In this document: positions 9,122 to 16,914 of the stretch, one piece after another | Position numbering within the stretch: the first letter of the stretch is position 1 | How the letters are laid out: every line of letters begins with the position of its first letter | Source of the DNA: Candidatus Nitrospira neomarina | Lineage (GTDB): Bacteria; Nitrospirota; Nitrospiria; Nitrospirales; UBA8639 | Assembly (NCBI RefSeq): GCF_032051675.1 | Contig: NZ_CP116968.1 | Span: 2,728,001 to 2,792,000 of the forward strand | DNA length: 64,000 nt | Direction: 5' to 3' | Notes under the pieces: model-generated | What the model saw: the letters and a program-made list of their open reading frames with translations, nothing else | The model's database searches: none | Told to the model about the DNA's origin: nothing | Translations under genes and position numbers: made by a program

Positions 9122-9808
9122 ATGATGAAAATTCGCGTTCAGCTAATCCCAAATCTTTCCAAAATATTTGTCCTGGGGCTCCTGGGTCCGTTCGCCCTTG
9201 CTGGATTCATGGCCATTGACTCCTCGTGGGGAGCCGAAGCAGACAAGGAGCGATGGAATAAGAAATATGAAACCGAGAACTATCTATTCGGACGTGACCC
9301 CATTCCGTTCTTAACGGACCATGTCGATCTTCTACCCAAAGGGGCTGCCCTTGACCTGGCCATGGGTGAAGGACGCAACGGGGTCTTTTTAGCCACGAAA
9401 GGCTTTCAGGTCACCGGGGTCGATATTTCAGAGGCGGGTTTCAAAAAAGCCCGAGCCCTCGCTGCCGAGAAAGGCGTGCAACTGACCACGGTCGTCGCCG
9501 ACCTGGAACAATACACCATTCCCCCCAATTCCTACGATGTGATTATCTGCACCTATTTCCTGCAGCGCGATCTCTTCCCAAAAATTACTGCTGCCCTCAA
9601 GCCCGGCGGTGTGGTGCTGATCGAAACCTATACAGTTGATCATTTGCAATACCGCCCACAATTTAACAGGACCTTCCTCTTGGAGCGGAACGAATTATTG
9701 ACGCTACTCCCTGGCTTGCAGGTATTGCGTTACCAGGAAGTCAATACTGGAGATGCAGCCTTTGCCAGTATCCTGGCACAAAAACCCCTACAGCCCACGC
9801 GGCAATAA
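9122..9808 (+). CDS. Class I SAM methyltransferase with N-terminal anchor
   Basis: A 228-residue protein with a Rossmann-type methyltransferase domain: motif I ALDLAMGEGRNGVFLA, the acidic residue after strand 2 (GVDIS), VVADLEQY, and the post-motif CTYFLQRDLFPKITAALKPGG. It resembles TehB/type-11 methyltransferases. Unusually, residues about 14-40 form a signal-like hydrophobic segment ending SSWGAEA, so the enzyme may be membrane-tethered or exported, although SAM is cytoplasmic. GGAGG lies four bases before the first of two ATGs. The substrate is unknown. Confidence 0.75.
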   Translation: MMKIRVQLIPNLSKIFVLGLLGPFALAGFMAIDSSWGAEADKERWNKKYETENYLFGRDPIPFLTDHVDLLPKGAALDLAMGEGRNGVFLATKGFQVTGVDISEAGFKKARALAAEKGVQLTTVVADLEQYTIPPNSYDVIICTYFLQRDLFPKITAALKPGGVVLIETYTVDHLQYRPQFNRTFLLERNELLTLLPGLQVLRYQEVNTGDAAFASILAQKPLQPTRQ

Positions 9809-9938
9809 ATGCCAGGACTTTGATTTCTCTCCCTGCTGGAATGGAAGAAATGGTTGCGGCCTTTTGGATCGATGGGGTACCCTGGCAGCTTCCTTTTTGT
9901 CCGTGCATGCTGATGACTAGAATCGGAACCCAACCCTC

Positions 9939-11456
9939 ATGACCCAAACCCACGCCTCTCAACCCACTGCCGATACCTGGGCAGGAGTCACCCCTCAGGT
10001 CTTGGAGGGGGACATACTCAATCAACGGGCATGGCGCATGCCCGATATTGTGATTTATCAGCATGCGCCGGATGAATGGTGGGTGGCCCCGCTTGATGAA
10101 GAGTTACCCCTGGTTCGGCTCAATCGCCTGGGCGCAGCCCTGCTCGGCGCGATGGATGGTCGTATGACCATTGGCGCCCTACTCAATCAGTATGGGAAAT
10201 GGGTTTGCAGCCCGACCCAACAGAATGGTCGCTGGCATTTAGAACGGTGGGCCCAACCGCGGTTTTCGTTAGCCTATTTTGGAACCGAACCCCCCAGCGG
10301 ACACAGCGCAGAGGCGAAATGGGATTTGTTGCTGCAAAAGGTGCGGGAAGGTTGGCATCAAAATGTTCAAGCTGAAACCGAAGATCATCTGTCCAAATTT
10401 CACGTTCAGGGCATTCAAGGGCCTCACGGCCATTTTGAAATCATCGAAACGACGGTCTCTCATTTATTTCGCGAACCCTGCGAAGCCATGAATGGGCTGA
10501 CCTATGGGCGACTGCTCGGCAAAACCCTGCGCCAAATGGGCTGGCTCTCCCCCAAGCCCAAACGCATTGTGGAAGTGGGCGCCGGCCTCGGGTATGTCTC
10601 AAAGGAACTGGCAGGAGAACTCTCAGCGGATGAGCGGAAAGACATCCAATACACCTTTCTCGATCTGACCGGCCCGTTTCTGGGATCCCAAACGTCGCTG
10701 GCGCGCCAAGCAGGGTGGACGGCAACGGCCATTCAAGCCAATGCCGAACGAATGCCCTTGGCGGACCGTGCCGTTGATTTGTTAATCGACAATGAAAATC
10801 TCGCCGACATGACGCCAATCCAATTTACCGGGGACGAACTCCTTACCTTTAAAGGGGAGAATCCCCTGCATGAGGAAGCTCTGGACCTTATCCGGCGCAT
10901 GCGCCTGCCACTCATGCCACCCTTCCCCGACGAAGTGATTTTCAATTACGGCGCCATTCAATTTCTACAGGAAGTCTGGCGCGTGCTGAAGCCGGGCGGA
11001 CGGGCCATCCTGGTTGAATTCGGGATCGAAGATGATTGGCCTTCTCCCGTCAGATTGCCCGGGCACACCGAATATGAAGTGCAATTCAGTCATCTGCGTC
11101 ATGCCGCCAAATGGCTGGGCTTCCGCGAGCAGTATTGCACCCTGCCACAATTGCTCGGCATGAAACGGGACATTAATGTCTTATGTACCGGGGCGGCCTA
11201 TACCCTACGGCGATTTTGTCGTGAATTGGAAAAGCCCTTCTCCGTCCGCGCTTACACAGAAAAAGAATTGGGCACCGCGCTGGGTGCTCTTCTACCCAAA
11301 CTCACCGGCCTACACTACCATAACGTCTTAGATCCGGCATGGTTTGGTCTGTGGGATTTCAAAGTCTTGTTGGTTGAAAAGCCCGGCGGCATGAGCATCG
11401 GGCAACAACCGGCCTTCAAAGAATCCGGCGGCTTCCGCTGGTACACTCAGCGATAG
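9939..11456 (+). CDS. Methyltransferase with N-terminal PqqD-like domain
   Basis: 505 residues. The N-terminal part (about 40-95) reads WWVAPLDEELPLVRLNRLGA, LLGAMDGRMTIGALLNQYG, which resembles PqqD/RRE winged-helix domains that bind peptides for modifying enzymes. From about residue 200 there is a SAM-dependent methyltransferase domain (IVEVGAGLGYVSKELAG, then FLDLTG, then EVWRVLKPGGRAILVEFGI). A C-terminal region of about 110 residues is not recognised. No radical-SAM or precursor peptide gene is adjacent, so a RiPP role is only a possibility. The gene converges on the Ppx/GppA gene 18 bases away. Confidence 0.7.
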   Translation: MTQTHASQPTADTWAGVTPQVLEGDILNQRAWRMPDIVIYQHAPDEWWVAPLDEELPLVRLNRLGAALLGAMDGRMTIGALLNQYGKWVCSPTQQNGRWHLERWAQPRFSLAYFGTEPPSGHSAEAKWDLLLQKVREGWHQNVQAETEDHLSKFHVQGIQGPHGHFEIIETTVSHLFREPCEAMNGLTYGRLLGKTLRQMGWLSPKPKRIVEVGAGLGYVSKELAGELSADERKDIQYTFLDLTGPFLGSQTSLARQAGWTATAIQANAERMPLADRAVDLLIDNENLADMTPIQFTGDELLTFKGENPLHEEALDLIRRMRLPLMPPFPDEVIFNYGAIQFLQEVWRVLKPGGRAILVEFGIEDDWPSPVRLPGHTEYEVQFSHLRHAAKWLGFREQYCTLPQLLGMKRDINVLCTGAAYTLRRFCRELEKPFSVRAYTEKELGTALGALLPKLTGLHYHNVLDPAWFGLWDFKVLLVEKPGGMSIGQQPAFKESGGFRWYTQR

Positions 11457-11474
11457 AACCCATTCCTACCCTTC

Positions 11475-12410
11475 TTATTCCACGTTTTTCAATTTGCTGG
11501 CTTTATCCACCAGGATTCCTTCCCGAAGGCCGAAGTCGCTGACCAGGCATTTGTCAAAGCCGAAGGTCTCCATGATCCTTCGTAGAATCACCGTACCTGC
11601 CACAATGACAAATTCCCGCCCGGGCTCAAGACCTGGCATGGCCAGGCGCTGCGGTCCTGTTTTGGTGATGAGATCCTGCTCCAGCCCTTTGATGGTCGAC
11701 AATGTTAACTCATAATTGTGGACACGTGCCGACTCATATCTTGGCAATCCTTGAGACATCGCGGCGAGTGTGGTGACGGACCCTGCTGTCCCGACCAGGG
11801 GTATGCCTGAAAAGGTGCCGAAGGCTTTTGACACCTTGGCCAATTCCTCATCAATACAGGCTTCGGCCTGGGAAATCTCCTGGAATGTGGGTGGATCCAG
11901 ACGAAGCACCCGCTCCAACAAGCGCACCACTCCCAGATCCAAGGAAATGACGGCAGGAGCCATTCCAGAATGAGCCAGGATGCATTCGGTACTGCCGCCG
12001 CCAATATCCAATCCCAAAAAATTCGCAATGGCTGGTGGAAGACCAAAACGAATACCCAACAAGGTTCGCCGGGCTTCTTCTTCTCCCGTTAAGACTTCCA
12101 CTTCCCATCCGGTTTCTTGAGTGACAAGGGCGAGAAAGTCTTTGCGGTTTTCCGATTCACGCACGGCGCTGGTCGCCACGACTGCCACCCCGTTGAGCGG
12201 ATACTTCGCGGTCTGTTTTTTCCAATCTTTAAGGGTGGACACCACGCGATCCATTGCGGCCTGGGATAACCGTCGGTTTTGGTCAACCCCTTCCCCGAGC
12301 CGTAGGATCCGCCGATCCCCATCAACCACGGTCATTTCTCCTGGGGGATTCACTTCTGCCACCAACAAGCGGCAGGTTAAGGTGCCAATATCAATTCCTG
12401 CGAGTAACAT
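11475..12410 (-). CDS. Ppx/GppA-family phosphatase
   Basis: About 311 residues of the actin-like ATPase fold used by exopolyphosphatase and guanosine pentaphosphatase: LLAGIDIGTLTCRLLVAEV (phosphate 1), the VATSAVRESENR segment, NFLGLDIGGGSTECIL (phosphate 2) and GTAGSVTTLAAM. These enzymes hydrolyse polyphosphate or pppGpp; which one cannot be told from sequence alone. It lacks the C-terminal HD-like extension of long Ppx proteins, so it is the short form. The ATG at 12410 begins right at the conserved core; a GTG at 12458 would add 16 unrelated residues. Confidence 0.85.
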   Translation of the reverse strand: MLLAGIDIGTLTCRLLVAEVNPPGEMTVVDGDRRILRLGEGVDQNRRLSQAAMDRVVSTLKDWKKQTAKYPLNGVAVVATSAVRESENRKDFLALVTQETGWEVEVLTGEEEARRTLLGIRFGLPPAIANFLGLDIGGGSTECILAHSGMAPAVISLDLGVVRLLERVLRLDPPTFQEISQAEACIDEELAKVSKAFGTFSGIPLVGTAGSVTTLAAMSQGLPRYESARVHNYELTLSTIKGLEQDLITKTGPQRLAMPGLEPGREFVIVAGTVILRRIMETFGFDKCLVSDFGLREGILVDKASKLKNVE

Positions 12411-12654
12411 GCTGTCGCTTCTCCGATCTTGAGATAGGCCCCACAAATTCTCCCTCACGGTCTTTCAAATTCCAAATTGAAAGAGACCGAAAGGTGAGGT
12501 CGACATCCATACCTGAAAAACACTCAAAAGACCAGGACATTGAAATCCGTCCTGACTTCTTTTCCCACCCAAGTTTTCTGTGTTAGGATTTTGAATTGTT
12601 CTGCATATTAATACGCATAAACTTTGGGCTTGTCACTTACAAAAGGAGAACAGG

Positions 12655-12927
12655 ATGGCGCAAATTCATTGCCGAAAATGCGATAAAGACGCGGACCCGA
12701 TCACGGACAATCTTTTTATGGGAAAACTGGAAGAAGAAATCAAACAGAAAGTCTGTCAAACCTGCTGGAATGAATGGGCTGGCCCGGGCGGAACGAAGAC
12801 CATGGTTATTAACGAGTACCAGTTGAATTTAGGGGATGAAAATGCCCGTCAAACCCTGAAGACACAGATGCGGACGTTTTTGAAATTGGATGACGCGACA
12901 GGCGAATTTAAAGATTACCGACATTAA
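12655..12927 (+). CDS. YggX-like Fe(II)-trafficking protein
   Basis: A 90-residue protein beginning AQIHCRKCDKDADPITDNLF, with CxxC and a later CQTCWNEW, GTKTMVINEYQLNL and RTFLKLD, matching the oxidative-damage-protection/YggX family in size and motif order. E. coli YggX helps protect Fe-S clusters and handle labile iron. Relatives usually have a single conserved N-terminal Cys; this protein has four Cys in two CxxC pairs, suggesting a zinc- or iron-binding variant. GGAGAACAGG precedes the ATG. Confidence 0.75.
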   Translation: MAQIHCRKCDKDADPITDNLFMGKLEEEIKQKVCQTCWNEWAGPGGTKTMVINEYQLNLGDENARQTLKTQMRTFLKLDDATGEFKDYRH

Positions 12928-13152
12928 TCTATCAAAATTTCCTAACAAATTTCCGAAGGGTTCGGATTGCGGCTCCTTGCTTACGAAGGACTTCTCCAGC
13001 TTTGTGAGGCAGAGCAGGAGGGGTCATCGTGCAGCCTTGTTGACGAGAGTTGGGAGTGGGCCAGCATTCCGATGGTACCCTTGCAACCATGTATGATTTT
13101 CTCCCGGGAAATGCCTCTTGATGGATTCCCCGTGGCACGTTAGGATGAGTGT

Positions 13153-13713
13153 ATGGACACACCATTAGGCAAGGGGGTTTTCCTCATTGCCACTCCGGCA
13201 TTGCGCGATCCCAATTTTCGTCAAACGGTCGTGCTGCTCTGCGAGCATGGACCGGAAGGCGCCCTAGGCGTGGTCGTGAATCGTCCGACCGAGATGAATA
13301 TTGCCGAGGTCCTGCCGCAAGTTCCAGTGCTCGAAGGGCAGGAACATCGAGTCTATTCCGGGGGGCCGGTTCAGAAAAACAGCTTGCTCGTCTTGTACCG
13401 TCTAAATGAGGAAGTTGAAGATACCCATGCGGTGCTTGACGGCGTGTATCTCGGCGGGAATATGGAGACGCTGGAGCGCATTCTTGAAGTTCCCGGTGAG
13501 CACGAATCGTTTCGGGCATATATGGGCTATTCAGGCTGGGGACCCGGACAATTGGAGACGGAAATGGAAAGTGGGTCATGGCTCACCATGCCTGCCCAAC
13601 CTCACCTCGTCTTCGATGAGGATTCTCAGGACTTATGGGGCGAGGTCATCCAATCCTTCGGAGATCAATATACCATGTATGCACACATGCCCGTAGATCC
13701 AAATTTAAACTAA
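13153..13713 (+). CDS. YqgE/AlgH family protein
   Basis: A 186-residue UPF0301 (YqgE/AlgH) protein: GVFLIATPALRDPNFRQTV, GALGVVVNRPTEM, YSGGPVQKNSLLVLYRL and YMGYSGWGPGQLETEM are the family's hallmark blocks in order. The family folds into two domains and has been linked to alginate regulation in Pseudomonas, but its biochemical role is not established. Cytoplasmic, no signal peptide. ATG 13153 is used. Confidence 0.9.
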   Translation: MDTPLGKGVFLIATPALRDPNFRQTVVLLCEHGPEGALGVVVNRPTEMNIAEVLPQVPVLEGQEHRVYSGGPVQKNSLLVLYRLNEEVEDTHAVLDGVYLGGNMETLERILEVPGEHESFRAYMGYSGWGPGQLETEMESGSWLTMPAQPHLVFDEDSQDLWGEVIQSFGDQYTMYAHMPVDPNLN

Positions 13714-13802
13714 CCGCCTCCCTGGCTCGGCTGCATCCTCATCCCCAAGACACCTTCGGCTTCAACAAGACCTAAGCCTATTTCTTTGATAAGGTCTGGT
13801 GT

Positions 13803-15077
13803 ATGACCACGCAGACCGAGCCAGGTCATTGGCTTAAAAATTTCTGTCTTCTTCTTGTCAGTCCCAAAATGCTGGTCATGCTGTTGACCGGCTTTTCTTC
13901 CGGCCTTCCTCTCCTGCTCATTGGCTCGACCCTCAAATTCTGGATGCGGGAAGAAGGGCTCGATTTAACCACCATTGGTTTTTTCGGATTAGTCGGCCTC
14001 CCCTACACGCTCAAATTTCTCTGGGCTCCAGTGATGGACCGTCTCGTGTCTTCTGCTCTGGGAAGACGACGAGGGTGGATGCTGGGCACTCAGATAGCGT
14101 TGATGCTCACCATCGCCTCGCTCGCCTTGACTCAACCGGCCATTCATTTATCAACCCTCGCGGTCTTGTGTGTCCTTGTGGCGTTTTTTAGTGCCAGCCA
14201 GGATATCGTCCTGGATGCCTATCGCCGTGAATGCCTCTCTGACGAGGAACTCGGCATTGGATCTTCCATGTTTATTTATGGCTATCGCTTGGGAATGTTG
14301 ACCGCTGGAGCGTTGGCTTTATTTCTGGCCGATCAGGAGAGCCTTTCCTGGAATGCGGTCTATTTCATCATGGGCGCCATGATGAGTATTGGCATTCTCA
14401 CGACATGGTTTGCACCGGAACCCACCATTCCCACACCACCACCAGCATCATGGCAGGAAGCCATCACAGGTCCGTTTCTGGAGTTTTTTTCCCGTCCTGG
14501 CGCTCTCATGATGCTGTTGTTCATCCTGCTGTATAAAGTCGGCGATAGTATGGCGTCAGAAATGCTCTCTCCATTTATGGTGGACCTCGGCGTCTCGAAA
14601 ACCGACTATGCGATGATCGTCAAGGTTTTCGGCATGATTGCCTTGATGGCGGGAGGATTGATTGGGGGTCTCGTCGTCTATCGCATGGGGATTGTGCCTT
14701 CTCTGTTTATTTTGGGTTTTCTCCAAATGATTTCAACGGCAGGGTTTGTCATTCTCGCATATACCGGCAATCACCTCCCGACTCTTACTGCCGTCATTGC
14801 CTTTGAGACCATTTCCAGTGGGCTGGGACAAACCGCGTTCGTGGCCTTCATGGCCAGTCTCACCAACAAGCGGTTTACCGCCACACAATATGCCCTGTTG
14901 ACCAGCTTCATGGGCATTCCGCGGGTCTTTGCCGGCTCCACCACCGGATTTCTGGCCACCTGGTTAGGATGGGAAGGGTTTTTTCTTCTGTGTACCTTAA
15001 TTGCCCTGCCCGGCTTATTCCTCATTCCCTATCTCCGGCGCTTGGAAGAAAACCACCCATCCCTCACCAAACAATAG
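13803..15077 (+). CDS. AmpG-like MFS permease
   Basis: 424 residues with about twelve hydrophobic segments and the AmpG-type MFS signatures: FSSGLPLLLIGSTLKFWMRE in helix 1, FFGLVGLPYTLKFLWAPVMD, SASQDIVLDAYRRE and the C-terminal ETISSGLGQTAFVAFMASL. AmpG imports anhydromuropeptides released during wall turnover for recycling. The acidic DxxxDAYR motif in helix 5 is typical. It stands alone on the plus strand behind yqgE; substrate assignment is from family similarity. Confidence 0.85.
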   Translation: MTTQTEPGHWLKNFCLLLVSPKMLVMLLTGFSSGLPLLLIGSTLKFWMREEGLDLTTIGFFGLVGLPYTLKFLWAPVMDRLVSSALGRRRGWMLGTQIALMLTIASLALTQPAIHLSTLAVLCVLVAFFSASQDIVLDAYRRECLSDEELGIGSSMFIYGYRLGMLTAGALALFLADQESLSWNAVYFIMGAMMSIGILTTWFAPEPTIPTPPPASWQEAITGPFLEFFSRPGALMMLLFILLYKVGDSMASEMLSPFMVDLGVSKTDYAMIVKVFGMIALMAGGLIGGLVVYRMGIVPSLFILGFLQMISTAGFVILAYTGNHLPTLTAVIAFETISSGLGQTAFVAFMASLTNKRFTATQYALLTSFMGIPRVFAGSTTGFLATWLGWEGFFLLCTLIALPGLFLIPYLRRLEENHPSLTKQ

Positions 15078-15187
15078 GCCTTGTTGCGCCGGCAAAGATG
15101 GAGTCGAGACAAGCAAGGACGACCACATCCCCTATTTCCAAATGAAGTTGGAACATTTCCTAATAGTTACCATGCACCATAAGGCAG

Positions 15188-15607
15188 TCAAAACGGCCAA
15201 AACCAGAAATGGGGGGTATCGGGCGGGGGCTGAATGACTGAATGATCAAAGGTTAAATCCGGTCGCAACGCCACATGTAAAATATAGGTGACCCCTTCAC
15301 CTCTTCCCAGATTCATGGATGGAGAGACGGGCAACAAGACACGAAGAATCCATCCGAAATTTACCCGCATCGTCTTGCTATCTCCATATCGATAACGAAA
15401 GACCATTCCGCCGGCCCCTTCTTCAATCTCATCAGGAGCGCCTAATTTCCCGGCCACATCCTGCATCGTGCTTTTCCCTGGTACCAACTCTTTGAGAGAG
15501 TCGGCAACTACTGGATCATTGACCACCACACGACGAAAGTCACAGCCGGCCAGGGAAAGAACCAACAGGACGCCAAGGATTCCGGTTTTTCCAAAGACCA
15601 GGACCAT
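15188..15607 (-). CDS. Small lipoprotein, SmpA/BamE-like
   Basis: 139 residues with a lipoprotein signal (VLLVLSLAGC, Cys about 22) followed by a SmpA/OmlA-type core: SLKELVPGKSTMQDVAGKLG, APDEIEEGAGGMVFRYRYGD. BamE-family proteins stabilise the outer-membrane beta-barrel assembly machine, but many relatives have other envelope roles. It ends in the aromatic FWFWPF. The neighbour at 15614-16030 has the same layout and a similar terminal WPF, suggesting a local duplication. Confidence 0.65.
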   Translation of the reverse strand: MVLVFGKTGILGVLLVLSLAGCDFRRVVVNDPVVADSLKELVPGKSTMQDVAGKLGAPDEIEEGAGGMVFRYRYGDSKTMRVNFGWILRVLLPVSPSMNLGRGEGVTYILHVALRPDLTFDHSVIQPPPDTPHFWFWPF

Positions 15608-15613
15608 CTTGTC

Positions 15614-16030
15614 CTACTCCCCAAACGGCCAGATTTGGAATTCCACATTCCTGGTCCGATTGCCAAACACCACGTCATCCACTAACCCTTGGGAATTAAA
15701 AAATACCCAGAGATGATCACTGCCGATATTCAGACGGGACAGAAACAGCAACCATCCCAACTTGCTGTCAAATCGGCGGTAGTGAAAGATCTCATAGCCG
15801 TTTGCCTGGACAATCTCATCGGGAGCCCCAAATTGTTGGGCCACTTCCTGGCGATTTGTTTTGCCTTTCTCAATCGTCTCAATCCGATCCTCCGGAAAAG
15901 GCTCACCCACTTCTCCCCGGACAAATGCACAACCAGTCACCATGCTCAACAACACCAGAAGGCCGGCTAAAAGTAAGAGTCCTTTTGGATTTCTCCAATG
16001 GTGGCTGAGGCAGGCTTGAGATTTCCGCAT
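15614..16030 (-). CDS. Small lipoprotein, SmpA/BamE-like (paralogue)
   Basis: 138 residues with a lipoprotein signal (LLVLLSMVTGC, Cys about 34) and the same core as the downstream gene: IETIEKGKTNRQEVAQQFG, APDEIVQANGYEIFHYRR. It ends QIWPFGE. Six bases separate the two genes, so they are probably one operon. The APDEI and GK-T-x-Q/R-V patterns align the two proteins along most of their length. Role in outer-membrane assembly is inferred only from family resemblance. Confidence 0.65.
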   Translation of the reverse strand: MRKSQACLSHHWRNPKGLLLLAGLLVLLSMVTGCAFVRGEVGEPFPEDRIETIEKGKTNRQEVAQQFGAPDEIVQANGYEIFHYRRFDSKLGWLLFLSRLNIGSDHLWVFFNSQGLVDDVVFGNRTRNVEFQIWPFGE

Positions 16031-16047
16031 AGTTCTCCTCCTCTTTA

Positions 16048-16857
16048 TCAGCTGTTCCGTCGAGGCAGCCAGGGAAACAATTTATTGGTGGTGCGTTGAT
16101 AATTGCGATAGGCTTCCCCTCGGCTGTGTATAGCCTGAGCCTCGGCTAGGGGCACTCCCGTCACCCAGACAAGCGACAACATCATGAGCAAAGGCCACAC
16201 GATCGCCATCCATGCCCCCGGCAATCCCACTGCCAAGGGAATATAGGCACACCACTGTAGGATTTCAAAAAAATAATTAGGATGACGGGAAAATCGCCAC
16301 AAGCCCGTCTGTAAGACCTTACCCTGATTAGTCGGATCGGATCGGAACCGTTCAAGTTGAATATCCGCAAGAGTCTCTCCAAAGAAGGCTAGCAAAAAGA
16401 TCCCGAGGCCCAGAAGATCCCAGCCTCTTACTGCCGATTCAGAATGACCCATAACCCAGCACAGAAGAAAAGCAAAGAACAGACAAGCAGGAACTTGCAG
16501 CATGAAGTACCCGAAGATTCCGACCGATTCCCATTTGCCTAGCACGGCCCGAAGGGTTTTATACCGGGGGTCTTCCGTTTTTCCCCAAACGCGATTCTTC
16601 CACAGGTGCCAGCCCAACCGGCAGGCATACGCACTCCCCATGCTCACAACGAGAGCCCGTCGCCAAGGGCTGCCCTCGCCCTCTATTCCACAAACAATAC
16701 CGACAAGGCCCAATCCCAAACAAAACCCTACATCGGCCAGGGAGGCATTGCCCACTCGCACATGTGCAAGCCACAAGACAATGAAGAGCACCAGGAGGAG
16801 ACCTATCATCTGAGACACATGCGGAAGAGTGAGCATATGCCAGGAAAACGGATTCAC
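16048..16857 (-). CDS. DUF1295 membrane protein (steroid-reductase-like)
   Basis: 269 residues, about six to seven hydrophobic segments. The C-terminal half has the DUF1295/isoprenylcysteine-methyltransferase-like signature: GETLADIQLERFRSD, LWRFSRHPNYFFEILQWCAY, and GVPLAEAQAIHSRGEAYRNY. The RHPNY motif and the final YRNYQRTTN are typical of this family, which includes 5-alpha-reductase-like enzymes that act on lipids or alcohols in membranes. The substrate is unknown. The gene is leftmost-reading after the DUF748 gene and may share its transcript. Confidence 0.8.
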   Translation of the reverse strand: MNPFSWHMLTLPHVSQMIGLLLVLFIVLWLAHVRVGNASLADVGFCLGLGLVGIVCGIEGEGSPWRRALVVSMGSAYACRLGWHLWKNRVWGKTEDPRYKTLRAVLGKWESVGIFGYFMLQVPACLFFAFLLCWVMGHSESAVRGWDLLGLGIFLLAFFGETLADIQLERFRSDPTNQGKVLQTGLWRFSRHPNYFFEILQWCAYIPLAVGLPGAWMAIVWPLLMMLSLVWVTGVPLAEAQAIHSRGEAYRNYQRTTNKLFPWLPRRNS

Positions 16858-16914
16858 CTTAAATCAGAAAACACACGATCAACACCACGACCATGAAGAT
16901 CTTAAGAAAGGGAC

